Source of the DNA: Phytophthora colocasiae
Lineage: Eukaryota > Oomycota > Peronosporomycetes > Peronosporales > Peronosporaceae
Direction: 5' to 3'
Assembly: GCA_018806915.1 (NCBI GenBank)
Contig: JAGKQI010000051.1
Span: 62,001 to 126,000 of the forward strand
Length of the DNA: 64,000 bases
In this document: positions 46,201-59,025 of the stretch, in pieces
Numbering within the stretch: the stretch's first letter is position 1
Layout of the letters: each line of letters starts with the position of its first letter
Translations under genes and position numbers: made by a program
Notes under the pieces: generated by a model
What the model saw: only the letters and a program-made list of their open reading frames with translations
Told to the model about the DNA's origin: nothing
Databases searched by the model: none

Positions 46201-49200
46201 AAAGGAGGCACACACAATTGACCTGCGGTAGGAAGCATTGCTGCTTCCTGTACAGCAGCACGGTGGCCATTCACAACGTCCTCAGAGTACCCAGCAAGTG
46301 TACTAACCACTGCGGCCATCTGAAATCTTTCATTGTTATTGTTCTCTCCAGATTGAATAGTACTTTTCAGCGTTTCCCCACTTTGAGAAATAGTCCTGGC
46401 GCTTCCAATGAATTGGTCCATCTGATCTCTCCATAGAGAAGAGTTACACAGCCTTTGGAAAAGCTGGATGGCAGCAGCACAACGCAAAGAGGCCGTTCGC
46501 TTCAAGATCATCGTATCCTCAGATTGTTTACCATTGTCGGGCAGAATCCTTCCTCGGTGTTTTCCACTCAACATACCGTCCTGCTCCATTAATTTATACA
46601 AAGATTCGTTTTGTCTTCGTATAGTTGAAGTGGACGACAGGCGACTTTGTCCATTCAATTCAACGAAAAGCTCCTCCACGCCTGTTGTTTTTATCTGGTG
46701 AACACCGAACAAATTTTGACCTAGCACATTGACATCTAGGCCTGGGGGAGGAGCAGCTCGAGGTAGAAGATTTTGAAGGAGACAGCATAGATACACTTGA
46801 GCTAGTCCGTGGCCATGACAAGAGGTTAGCAAGAGATGAGTAAATAGTGAAATCCAGCGGTCAGAAGATGGCAGCAGTGCAGGTGAAACACCGGCCGAGG
46901 AGCCATCGGAGTCCACTAGTTGACATAGCAGTTGTAATATGTTGGCACAGTGACTTTCAGCAATGTGTTGTTGCTTCAAACGGAAGAGAACGGGACCGTT
47001 TCGTTGCATTCGAACAATGGCTTCATCCGTAACACCCCCACGCGTTATAACCACATCATCCAGCGCGGCAGCAAACCCGTGGGGCGATTTTTTCGGTAGA
47101 ACGGATAGCCGCGAAGTTTCAGGCGTACTCGATAACGTTTCAACATCAGCATTCCCACCCACAGACATCCGAGTCCAGGACCCTGCTTTCCGGAGGAATT
47201 CCAAGCTGAAACTCTTACACAGATCTCGTGACTGTTGCCCATTATTGAGTGTTGACTGTTTAGCCCCCACAAATATCTGAAGGTGCTCTGGTCCCTCTTC
47301 ATGCACTACAAAGACAAGTTGAATCCATTTACCACGTGGAAGTTTCTCATCGATAAGAATTGAGCGCCAACTCTCATTCGTATCCCCATCAAATTTCATT
47401 GAAATTCCAATTGACACGTGATCAGGAGACACATCACGAGTAAATACACTGAACGAAGCATCCCTGGTTGTATTGATAGGGTCCATCGGATTAGAGGAAT
47501 GGCTACCAAACGCAATAATCCGCACGGAGGGTTCTTTCTCGTTAGGAGCTTCTGTGGACGCGACAGCACTAGCATGTTCAGCAAAAATCCAAAGCATCAA
47601 CGCAAGATTGGTGTCACTTTCCACGTCGTTAGATTTAGGAGCTGCAATGTCATGTGAGCTTGGATGAGAGGCTTGAATGGGACTTCCAAACATAAACACT
47701 TGACTGTCTGTTTTTCCACTCTTCTCAACCGACCTCACAAGCATTTCATACTCATGCGATGAGATATCCAGGACATTTAATCGATCTTTGGTGCTTTTCA
47801 ACATCAAGTACAGCCCATCTACCATCTGCTCGATGATCTCGCCAATACTGGAAATGATAGTTTTCTTTGGGAGCGTTAAACGCCTCCGTGGGGACATTGC
47901 AGCATTTCGAGGTGTCAAAGGCTCTCGATCATGAAAACTGGACCCGGTTAGGCGTAACAGTATATTCGGTCTGTGCTCCACGAAATGATCCGACTTGCTA
48001 AGCTGTACAGCAATCGCAGAAAAAGCTTCCCAAGCCAACACACTAATTACCTGAGCAGGTGTTTGGCCGAACAAAAGAGCTCTGGTTGGGGTCGCTTTCG
48101 TAGGTAGTCTGGCTTCTAACAATTGCATAACGTTGATATCACTGTGCGCGTCCAGCACATTTGCTTCATCAAGGAGTAACTCGACAAGAGTGTTCATAAT
48201 CCCAGACTTGACAATAAGGTCTACCACGCTGGAAACACTTCGTTGCGTGGCACTTACAGGCACTGTCCATATCATTAACGCCTTCTTTTTCAGCTCGAAA
48301 GACGCTTCTTCGCTGGACACAATGCGTGTTAATCGAATGAAAAGATTTTCAACAGCCTTGTCGATGCGTTGGTTGATGATTTCTCTCAGGATAAACCTTT
48401 GTTTTGAAGCACCTGGCATTTTTGATCGATCAACAGCGCATGTAAGAGCGACAAATTCATCCAACAGACAGCTTTTCGTTGATGAAGTTGTCAACTTCCT
48501 TAGGAGATCATGTAAAATGCACATCCCGACTCGGAACAAAGCTGCATTCGCCTCTTTCTTATCGAGAGAGCATTGAATATTGCTCAAATCCAGACGTTTA
48601 GTCAGAAATCCAAGCATATCTGAAAGAGAACAAGTTGACATTTTGTGTTGGCCGCCTTGAAGGATTGCTGGCACAAGAGCTTGATTGGGTTCTAAGCTCA
48701 GTAGCAGCTGTGAAGCTTTAGTTGCGTTCTCCATAGCCTCTGAGTCAAGAGATTGGTAAACCCGCGATATCTCGTGAATCAGAATGGATACTATTGTCGA
48801 AATCACACCTGGAAGCTCGATCAGATCAGTTGCTGTAGCATTTTGGTCGTAACGTTTGAACACAGAGCATAACTCTAAGCTTAGATCGAGATGCCATGAT
48901 ACCACACATACCACCTCCATCATTAGTCGTTTTTCTTCGGTCGTAAATTCTGCACCAGGTGACAACTTCCCAGCTACAAATGTCCAAAATGATACAACCT
49001 TGCTCGAATTATCCCCGTCGCACAATTGCAGTAGAAAAAGTTGATTTTCGACACGTGAATCTCCAACGCCAGAATCACGTTCACAGCCAACAAGTTCGTC
49101 TTCCACCTCAAAAACACCCATGCGCTCCCACTCAAGAATTTTGCTAATCGAGCTTGCACTAGCATCACAAGACACGTGATTTTCCTGAAGAAATCGACCT

Positions 49201-52200
49201 TCCAACAAAACTTGAGATTCGTAACTTTCACGCTTAGAGAGATCACCAGACTCTTGTCCCATTGGATGCAAAAGCTCACAACAAAGTTTCCCACAGAGTA
49301 TCGCGCACGCATTTCCAAGATTAATGAACCAGTTGTGCCCATTATCTGTACAAGTGAGATTATACGAGGGCACAGCGCCATCGTGCGTTTGGTTCCCTGT
49401 ATCCGCCGCACTGTACATTTTCCAGCTCACTTCGTCCAGCATCTTTAGCATAACATGGAGGTTGGGTAGAATACGTTCCACGAACAGAAAATGGTCAGAC
49501 GCGTAGAACGCAACACTGCTCTGAATCGGCACTGATTGCAGCAGAATCGATAAACACTCTATCGCACTGGGCAACAATGTATGGAAGAAACTTCCATTTA
49601 AACGCCAGGTAATAATCTCTTCGTGCTGGCGACTTCCTGTGTGAAGTTTCTTTAGCACTGTCAATGACTCGTTCATCAGTGCATCCACATATTTAAGAAG
49701 AGAATTCATCATAAATTGGCTTGCTGGATCCTTTCGGTCACCGTTTTTCACCACACATTGATGGGCGATACTGAAATAGTGCGTTTGCAGCACATGCAAT
49801 AGTCGTAGAAAGCAATCAGGCTCGTGTGAAAAGTCGACAAATGCATCATTAACCAGATCCTTCATCGCGTCCGCGCTACTCCGTTTTAGTAGCGCAATCA
49901 TCAGATCTTGAATGTCAAACATATCCTTTCCTGTGAGTCTCTCCTTGTGGCCATCGACAGTCAGTTCATCTTGAGTAGCTAGCAGGCCACGAGACGGTAA
50001 ACTTCGGAATATCTCCGTCATGATTGAATCCTGGTTCAAAAGAGTAAGTTTGAGGCAGATGAAACAATACCATAATCAACACTATCACATTACCTTGCAC
50101 AACTGGTCCGAGAGGAAAATCGTTCTCATTGAAGGGGCATGTAAGGTGCATTCACCTAAAAGCTCCCAGAGTACGCTACAACGGGAACTTCCAGTCGGGT
50201 AGAACAGGCCGAATCCCATCTAGCAAACACTTATTAGTCATTATTATAAGCAGCAGTATTTGAAAATTAGGACCTACCTTCAGTGCGTAGGCCGCTTCGT
50301 GGCTGATTGCCCTTCCAATAGAAGCTAAACTATACGAACTCTCTTTCAAGCCAGCCAGATTGTCCAATAGCTCATGGATCTGCTTAAGCAAAACTGTCGA
50401 GATGCTGGGGGAATTCACATTGCCACTTTGTGAAACATTCAATGATTTCTTCAAGTTCAACTGCAGAATTCTCAAGCATGAAATCGTTAAAGCCATCCGC
50501 TCTTGACTTCCCAGAATACTTCCATCATCATTCTGTTCAGATTTTGCAGTCTTCTCCTTCAATTCTGTAGATGAAGTCCATCGTAGTAGTTCAAGTAGCG
50601 CACTCAAAGCGTCGTGAGAAGTTTCAGCGGCAAACGGAAGCAAAACTAATTGCTGAGCCACTGAGAGGGTCGTCACCGACTTTGTTTCCTGTTGCATTTC
50701 TGTGTAGACATCACACTCGTCCGAAAGATAGTCGCAAGCTATACGGTCAACATGCCCAGCGATAAATAAAGCTGCACTACTTGCTGAATCTGGGTCAATA
50801 GTAGTAGTACCAGTCGGGTCAGCCTGCATAGCAGTGCTCAAAACCCAGTTCGATCCAAATTTTATCTCGTGATGGTCGTCCTTCTTCTTTCGTTGTCCTT
50901 TTCGGTGTCGCCCGTGATGCTTTGCACGTTCGCCAGAAATTCTCTGAGGTGTCTTTTGAATAGAGGCTAGCCCTTCCTGTTCAAATTGAGTGTCACTATC
51001 TCGGACCAGAACTAAGTTATACTTGTCCCCAACCGCTAAGGCCACAGGTTTAAGTCCAGAGTCTGCGAAAAGCTCAATTTTCGTAGGCCTTTTACGTGTT
51101 TGACTGTCACCGTGCCCCAGTCGACCACTGTCACCCTGTCCACAAGTCCACAGTTCGTGATCGTAGGTCAAAAAGACCGTGTGCTCGCATCCAGCTTTCG
51201 CATCTTTGACTCGCTTCCCTTCCATGCTGCGAACAAGAGTGGGAATATCAAAACTCTCTTCATCACCGTGCCCAAGTTTGCCATTGGTACCAGATCCCCA
51301 GGTATACACATTTCCAGTAGCCGATACCGCAAGAGAATGATCCCATCCACAAGCTACTCTCGTCATTTCCTCTCGGGCATCGTCTAAAGCCTGCACCAGG
51401 CTGGGTTTGAGTCTTCGATCACAGTCACCGTGCCCAAGAACTGGTGGAATACCAGCACGACGACTGTCCTTATACCCACAACCACACGAATAGACGCGTC
51501 CAGAAGCTGTGCAAAACAGTGTGTGCTCCCAGCCACCAGCAGCGTAAGTGACACATTCTTCTTCACCCTTGTTGTCATGAAAACTTTCAATCTCCTGGAT
51601 GGTCCACTGATCATTTGTGTGTCCATGTCCACATTGACCCTGGTTGTTTTTCCCCCATGCATACGCTCGGCCATCCCAAGAAATGCCCAGGGAGTGTGAA
51701 GCTCCACAGAAAATATGCCGAAAACAAACGGGCGTTTCGCTTCTTCCTTCTGTCTGCAAACAAGTAGGAATAATTACTTTGGTTGGGCTAGAGCGATCGT
51801 TGGTATCACCGAGTCCTAGACGGCCATTAGAACCATTGCCCCAAGCAAACAGTTCCCCTGACTCCATGAGCGCTAGAGTATGCCCAAGCCCGCAAGCAAG
51901 ATCCCGTACTCGTCCTTTAATGCTTAGAAATTCAATCGTCCGTGGTGTGTACTCCTTCGTAGAAGATCCATGTCCCAGGCGATATTTATCTCCATTTCCC
52001 CAAGCCATTGCTTCGCCTTTGGCTGTGATAGCGATGCTGTGGGTCGAAAGCGAGTCAATCTTACGGAAAAGAACATCCCCAGTAGCGGCAACGATCGTGG
52101 GAACCATCTTGTTCTCAGTACAGTTTCCTTCCTGGCAACTTAAATGAACACACTGACCGTGACCAAGCTTTCCATGATCTCCCTTGCCAAAACTCATCAG

Positions 52201-53073
52201 GTATCCGCAAGGTTGTTCCTCCTCTCCAAACGCAACCTGCGGTCGTTCAGCCGAAGTGGCTGCAAGTTCACGAAAAAATGGTATCAGAGCTTCCAGTTTC
52301 GTCCTGTTTAAGTCACTTGCATTCTCCAGTAGCAACTTCACCCCTTTCAGCACATATCCCATCCTCCCCCACTTCAAACTCAGCGCCACATAGGCTACGA
52401 TCACTGTACTTCGGTCACCAGTCGATAAGCAAGAGCTATTGCTCTTCCAGCCCAGCAATTCTTCAAATAGCTGGAATAATTGATCAAACACACTCAAAAC
52501 ATTACCACCATCTTCCAATTGAACTGGAACTTGATCCGTTAAGCCTGGTGACAACACACACGAAGGGATCGTCATCAAGATACTCGGTAGTTTGCTGGCT
52601 ATCTGCACCGACAGTCGGCTATTCGCACTGAGTTTTGATGGGTCCCGTAGTGATTGGCATGTCCTAAAGAACATCTTCAGTACCACTTGTGTCGACGTCG
52701 GCAATTCCTTAAGCGGGACAGAAGCGTTGGCAGGATCTGTATCCAACCGCTTTAAAGCCCCATTTAAAGGGGAAGCAACGGTCGCATCCGTCTCCTTTTC
52801 AGCATATAAATTCTCTAAAATGTCCTGCAGCACCAACACTTTCTTGCTTAATTGTGACGTTGGTCCTTTGGCGTCCAGCGCCTTCACTCGCTCCACAATT
52901 CGTCGATGTTCCAATTCTTGACGCTCCTCGACCGACAGCTCGTAGGAAGATTTACTATCAGCGGTAGTACAGTCATCTGCAGTCCCATCTTGTACCCATT
53001 GTCGCCTCGCGACTTGCAGCTCCTCGTATCGGTCGCGGACAAACGCGCCATCCTGCAGCCGGAGCGCCTCCAT
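40230..53073 (-). CDS. Giant HERC1-type RCC1/SPRY/UBA/FN3/HECT E3 ligase-like protein
   Basis: Three exons in one frame (50278-53073, 50094-50219, 40230-50030) sum to 12723 nt, 4240 aa. The join matters: read separately they look like an RCC1 protein and an SPRY-HECT protein. Order: RCC1 propeller of seven blades, about 290-690 (repeated WGNG-LGHG); LamG/ConA-like fold near 1785-1900; SPRY near 2480-2600 (WYFEVVVLTDGLMQIGYIEG); UBA near 2695-2740 (LTGLGFPLDWATQCATEA); FN3 near 3180-3285; a second SPRY near 3347-3465; C-terminal HECT from about 3890. HECT is recognised by LWYFSFGQVMGIAWRSKLLL, RDGLFSIVP, FWSVVKNFTAVERRMLEQFV and HLPAYSSAQTLRHKLLLA. The residue expected to be the catalytic cysteine, six before LP-YSS, is not Cys. 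HERC1 works in membrane traffic and ubiquitination; activity here is doubtful. The start ATG (53073) is chosen over an upstream TTG frame. Confidence 0.88.
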
Positions 53074-53177
53074 CTTCAATATATCTTATGGAAAGGTCGG
53101 GACTATAATCTGGACCAAAAATGACCAAAGTATGATCAAATTTGGTCACGTCATTTAGCTACAATTCCTCGACAAGT
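53074..53177. promoter_or_regulatory. 104-bp divergent promoter between the HERC1-like and GBP-like genes
   Basis: The two start codons point away from each other with only 104 bp between. The spacer has GACCAAA repeats in both orientations (gaccaaaaatgaccaaag, and caaatttggtc), which could be shared regulatory sites. TCATTT followed by CAATT (53151-53166) loosely resembles an oomycete initiator for the plus-strand gene. Confidence 0.5.
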
Positions 53178-56105
53178 ATGGCAGGTGAACTCCTCTTCTC
53201 GGGGCAACTACTGGCTGTGACAGCGGACGAGACCAGCGCAAACCACGTGCAGATTCAGAAGGAAGCGATATCATTTTTGCAGCGACTGGCCGAGCCTGTG
53301 TTGGCTGTGAGCTTCCATGGAGCCAAGGGAAGCGGCAAGACAGCTTTAGTTCAGAGTCTGCTGGGTCATGAGAACGAACATATCGACGAGAAGTATGTCA
53401 CATCATATCATATGGTGTATATTTTATGGTATGACTAAATTGTTGTTATGTAGTAGTGGTGCGTGGTTGTATGTGAAGCGAGCAAACTTCCCCAACGCGA
53501 AGTACCTAGCGGTGCTGGACAGACCGGGATTCGGAGATAATAAGGTGAGAAGGATATGTTTTTAGTTCAAATGTATGTTGACATATGCTATGATTTTGTT
53601 GTTATCTAGGAGTTGGATATGCTACTGTACTCGATCCTGGCTGGATTAAGTAGTGTGGTGGTGCATCACGTGGATGGTCCGTTGACGCCTGAAGCTGTGG
53701 ATCAATTCGCATTCCTTGCATCGAACACTGAAGGAACTGATGGACCACCTGCATACAGTACGCAAAAATAGTCTGGGCTGTAGGCTTCTCATGCTTTGAC
53801 TAATTAGTTTTTTCGTGTGTTGTGATAGCTTTTCCGCAGGCACCGAAGCTGCTTTGGGTTCTGCAGAATGTCACTACTGGAGAGTTGAAGGAGCAGGTTC
53901 AGGAGAGCGGCTTATCATTACAGGAAGTGGAGCAGACTTATTTGTGTAATGCTTTAGCTGCATTGCCCGAAGGCTCGCCCGGCGCAGAGTTTAGCAAGCT
54001 ATTCGAGACTGCGTTTCTGGATCAAGGATGTTTTGCCATTCCGCCAAGAGGGACGGAAGCATTTGAAAAACGCGTGGAAAAGCTCTCTCGAGTCTTCACG
54101 GACTCCATCCATAATCGCTATTTGAAAGGTGTCGTTTTGAATGGTCCACTGATCGGATCTATCGTGGTTTCCATGCTGGCACATCGCGACGACGTGTTTA
54201 AGGTTAGACAGAGCAATGTTCTCTAGCAGGACCTGGTGTGACCGACTTCTAACGTGGCTATTGTGTTGACAGGCTTTCAAGGGCCGGGTTTGGAAGGATT
54301 CAATTCACAACTGCTGTCTCAATGTTGTTGAGAACGCTGTCAAGCTCTACAAACTCCGCATGTCTGAGAGACTGGGCAACATTGTTGATATTTCAGATCT
54401 GAAAGGTTTCAGGCCTGCTCTAGCTACTGCCCAGGGACAACAGGAAAACATTGAGGTAAGTGCTAGGAAGCGAAACAAGGATAACTCCCACCTCTCATAT
54501 CCTGGAATCTGTGCTCTGTAGTTACCATGCGAAGACCAAGTGCTTCGTGGAGTACATGATACAGCGAAGCGTGAAGCGAAGTCAACATTGCGCACAATGC
54601 CAGTTCGTTCCGGAAAGCTTAGCACATTGTTGAGGGTATTGTTCTCTTTGGCACGATCTCCTTTACGCATATTCTGCCATCTTATCTAACTTTTTGTATG
54701 CAGAAACTATTCAGTGACTTAGTGGAGTCGGTATTTGCCACAATTCAGGAAGAGAACAACCGAATTTCCTCTGAGCTATGCCAGTCGTTGCTCTCCTCAC
54801 TTCACACCAAAATGACAGAAAATGTCGATGCGCACTTGGTTCTGGGACCTCAAGATGATGATGAGGGGTACTCTTTTCAGTCTACAGAATTTAAGGTATG
54901 GCTATGCTTGTACTTATGCGTGAACATTTACCCCAACTGATGAATTTGTTGCTCAATTCTTTTACAGCGTTTTTACCACCATTACCAAACGCACTTGTTT
55001 GAGCTGATGGCGGCGTTCACAGACCAAGCTAAGGGGCCAGTGAAGGTATTATCTCCTACTGATTGAATGCAACTCGCGATGCTTACTCAATCACTGTGAC
55101 ATTATTCACAAAACAGAAAGAGGAGCTTGCCAAGTTCATGCACAACACTATTCGACCGCAAATGGCTGAGTTTTCAGAGAAACTGGACAAAATCCGCCAA
55201 CATGATGCGGATGTAGTGGAAGAGATGATTGAGAAGAAAGAGGAAGAAGTGGAGGAATTCAACTCCAAGCACAAAATGTATCAAAAGCAGGCAATGAATG
55301 CTCAAGAAGATGTCAATAGACAACTAGTCGAAGTAGCAAAACTCCAAGCGGTAAGTTGTGCAGTTTTTCCTGTCGGTACACAATCATTGTAACCAAATCT
55401 TTGGCTTGTATTGCAGCTGCGGAAAGAAGCGCTTGTCGGAGCCATTAACGACCTCACTAGAATGCACACAATGGCGACGAAGCAGAAGGAATTGCTTGAG
55501 GAAGCTGCGTTTGTCTCGGTTCGTGGATACAATTCCGGAATTCACAAGTACTTCGAACTGACGTCTAATTGAGCGTTCCGCGCTATTCAGGTCCAACTTC
55601 CCGAACAAAAAGTCATTGAAGCAGCCCAAGAAAAAGAAGTCACTGAGCTGCAGGGGTACCTGGTCAAGCAGGGCGGTGGTGGCAACGTCCTCAATCCCCT
55701 TGGCCGGAAGAATTGGAAGCAACGGTACTTCATTCTCATCGGCGCCAACTTAATTTACGCGAAGACAAAGGACGATTACGAACGTGGAAAAATCATCAAA
55801 GAGCTATGTCTTACCGGGTACGTTGAGTACGTCGATCAATTGGGCTGGCCGCATGCTTACTAATACTTCCATCGGTTTGCTTTAGATGCAAGATAGATCC
55901 ATCTCGTGATGCAGGAGAAGGATTCGACATCACCCCTGGTAAGTCTGCCCATGTGTTCGAGCTGCAAAGGGGGTTATTCGAGAAGAACAGCAAGAAGCGT
56001 TCATCGGCTGCAGACAGTGGTCGTGTCTTTAAACTTCGTGCTCAGAATATCCAAGAGCGTGATGTGTGGATTGACAAACTGCGCCAAGCAGCCGGAGGCT
56101 ACTGA
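53178..56105 (+). CDS. GBP/atlastin-like large GTPase with C-terminal PH domain
   Basis: Twelve exons: 53178-53392, 53454-53544, 53610-53757, 53829-54202, 54273-54455, 54522-54635, 54704-54895, 54968-55045, 55117-55350, 55417-55518, 55591-55817, 55886-56105; 2178 nt, 725 aa. The N-terminal guanylate-binding-protein G domain has P-loop GAKGSGKT (residues 49-56), GAWLYVK in place of the GBP switch-I GIWMW, and DRPGFGDN as switch II. The guanine-specificity box, usually WVxRD, reads WVLQN. A helical stalk follows, with a coiled coil rich in EEMIEKKEEEVEEF. The last two exons encode a PH domain (about 594-724: GYLVKQG, RKNWKQRYFILIG, and the closing WIDKL helix). GBPs are dynamin-like membrane GTPases; the PH domain suggests phosphoinositide targeting. 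The exon 2 acceptor is a tandem tagtag, so one codon may be optional. Confidence 0.85.
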
Positions 56106-56325
56106 TGTAGGTATGCGTTTTCGGAATTGATGTGGATCTGTCACAATCTTTTAGTTCTTTAGTGTGTTAGTGCCTGGAGAGCTGACAAGTTCCACAAAGT
56201 TTGAGCGTGGACACGAGCATCAAGAATAGCACAGCAGTTGAGTACTACAAACGTATTTTGAAGCTGTATTTTAGTTGTTCCAGTGCTGTGAAACGTGACG
56301 GGATTTTCTCGGGCAAGTAGGTGCT

Positions 56326-58575
56326 ATGAAGGCGCTGCCGAGCTTTGCTCAATCCTTTATCGCTCCGCCGAAGCCTCGACCGACAGGTATCCCACAGACA
56401 TTCTTACTGCGAGATCTCAAGGAAAAGCGCAAGTTTCGTTTGTTATCACGGAAGCTCTTGGCATTTATCACGTTCGTCTCTATTTATCTGACAGCTCTAC
56501 TCATGGATCGCAATATCTCTGGCCGTAAGTAGTGAGTTGCACATCACAACGCTTACTTCGCTCATCTACACTTTTGCTTTCAGGATCTGTGGTGCAAAAT
56601 ATTGTCGAGACACAACTGCTGACGACTTCACATGGATCGTCAAGTGTCGTCTTCAGTGGAATTGCCAGCACTAACGACTTCTGGGACTGGTTCGTGAACT
56701 CATTTCTTAGCATCATATATTCAGGAAGTGATGGCGTCGAACCGTACACATTGGCATCACACACCGTTATCCTCGGAGGTTTTCATTTGTGGCAAACTCG
56801 CTATGCAGCTCTCAACTTCAGCGATCCTGAGAATAAAGGCACCAGTTGTTATAGTGATACGCCACTGCTACAGAACAAGACGTGTTTCTCCACTAAGCAC
56901 GAGTCGACAATGGATTTTGGCGTCACGAACGGATCTAACGCCAGTATAGCTGAGCTCCAGGCACTTCCAATGTTTTCGTACTCCACTGACAATGATTCGG
57001 AGATTAGTGGTTTCCAGACTTTTTTCCTACGTAGTACCACAGGTGGAGTTGAGGAGTTAGCAAGAGCAAATCTGATGCAACAGTACGGCTGGGTGGATCG
57101 ACAAACCAAGGAACTGGCAATCGTTATGGCGCTATACAACCCCACACTTCGGATCATGTCGATCGTACACTTGACCATAGACTTTAACCTCGCTGGTGGT
57201 GTGACGCCATCTTCCGACGTGCTTGTTTTGAACCTCGAACCTTACGACTTTCACTTCAAGAAGAACATTGTTCGGGTTATACTGGAGGCAGTTTACATTG
57301 GACATGTCGTCTACTTCACTCTCCTTGAGCTTTGGGATGTTTGCGTTCTCTCTGGAGGCAGCTACAGAATTGTAAGTCTTTTATACCGATTTACCGTCAC
57401 TGGCAACGACTAACTAACTGTTGCAGTATGTAGCACGATACGGATTGATGAACAATATCGGAGACTGGGCGAATATCCTCGTGAATTGTGCCATCATTAT
57501 CTGGCGATATTGCAGTCAGAAATCCGCAACCCGGAAGAAAATGCTGAAGCTGGAGACTTTCGACGAGTATATTAACCCGTTGCCGCTCATGATTTGGGAT
57601 CGAATACTACTGGGACTTAACCTCCTCAATATCCTACTACTGACGGCACGAGCACTCAAGTATTTCCAAGTAACCAAAGGAGGTCGTCGACTCATGCGCA
57701 GTGTGTACGGAGCAATGCCCGAAGTGATGTCCTTTATCCCAATCTACTTTTCGGTCATCGTGGGCTACTCGTTTGCTGGTCACATGCTGTACGGATTGAA
57801 TTTCACCGACTGGGCGACATTCCCGCGCGCATTATTCCGGGTCTTTGAGCTCAACTTTGGTCTGTATGATCCAGGCCCAATCTACGATCAGGGAGGGATT
57901 TTCAGCGCCATCTTTATCTACACAGGCAATGTCGTCTTCTGTATCCTCATGCTCAATGTGTTCATGGCGATCGTTATGTCCACATGGGAACGTCTTTCCG
58001 AGCAAGAAGCAGACCGTGCTGAAGAAAGAGATCAATTTTCAAGAGAGCTTGGATTTACCGACGCTTTATTCCTTATGGCTATGAAAGAAGATCACGTCGA
58101 CGCGCTTATCGACGTGGTAATTCAACTGGAAGGGGCTCAATTAGTCACGAGGAATGCATTCTGCAAGGTTTGGGACGAACTGGACGATGATGAAGTCCCA
58201 GAGTGGACGGTTAGTCGGGTGCTTGGCTGGTACTGGGATCGCAACGAAGTCTCCGCAACAGCTTCAGGCTTCAACACTAGTACGCAAGCTCTTGCTTCCT
58301 TTGGTTCAGCCGCTGCTGTATCAAAAGCAATGGCCAGGTTTAATGCTGCAGCAGGGAATGCAAACAGTAGATCGGCTTCTCCAATGAAATACGCCGGCCG
58401 CAATCCTGCACCAGATTCTGAAACAGATCAGGAAGAAGCTGTTGAAGTTGTGAATACTGCTCGCGACACGAATCCACCCAAAAGTGTCAGTTTGGCCTCA
58501 GTTGTCGGCGCTTTTGCTGTTCCAGCCTTGGGAACGAAAGCCACCAAAAACGCCAAAGTAGGTGTTGACGGGTAG
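56326..58575 (+). CDS. Polycystin-2-like (TRPP) cation channel
   Basis: Exons 56326-56524, 56584-57371 and 57427-58575 (introns 59 and 55 nt) give 711 aa. The layout is that of polycystin/TRP channels: a basic N-terminus, S1 at about 42-60 (LLAFITFVSIYLTALLM), a large extracellular polycystin domain to about 290 with NDFWDWFVNSFLSI and several N-glycosylation sequons, then S2-S6. The pore lies at about 455-475 (FPRALFRVFELNFGLYD) before the last helix (VVFCILMLNVFMAIVMSTW). The cytoplasmic tail starts with an acidic coiled segment (ERLSEQEADRAEERDQF) and ends Ala/Ser rich. Polycystins conduct calcium and other cations in cilia, ER or vacuoles; oomycetes have flagellate zoospores, so a ciliary role is possible but not shown. 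It converges with the FYVE-START gene. Confidence 0.88.
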
Positions 58576-59025
58576 AAACTTAATGAACAGTGAGAAAGCA
58601 GGTAGTAGAAGTTAGTAGTATTCTTTATTGTATCATCGTCCAAAACAAAAGAATGAGAAAGCAAATAGGTAGTATGAAAATGAAAAAAATTGTCAGGTAT
58701 CACGCCGCCCGACTGCATTCCTCTGAGCTCGCGGGCGACACGATGTAGTTGATGGCGGTCGCAGGGTTTCATGTCTTCTGTCGCCTCGCTTGGCCTTGTA
58801 AGGGTTGAATTGTAGGTGGATCGGAGCTATTTGGCCGGATTTTCCGTTGAACGCGACAGCTCCACTAAAGGAAACGAACACACACGAGACACAGAACCTA
58901 GACAGAGTCAGAGCTGACATGCATGACATAAGCGTTCAATCCGCTTGCCCCAGCATCCAGTTCAGTTGTAAATCACTCGTCATGGTCTTGATTTTTCTTG
59001 ATTTTCTTGATTTGTAGATGGGAAT
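58576..59025. other. Convergent intergenic region (3' UTRs)
   Basis: These 450 bp lie between two converging genes. They hold attctttattgt-type A/T-rich sequence after the channel gene and a short tandem repeat of tcttgatttt (58986-59017) just beyond the stop of the opposite gene. I see no gene. Confidence 0.5.

Noticed and set aside
50176..53079. Separate RCC1-only gene model ending soon after exon A
   Set aside because: The end of that frame runs through an intron (gtaggt...gctag); splicing continues in frame through 50094-50219 into the SPRY-HECT part.
58428..58772. Minus-strand frame in the tail of the channel gene
   Set aside because: Antisense to the channel's C-terminal exon and 3' UTR; no domain.
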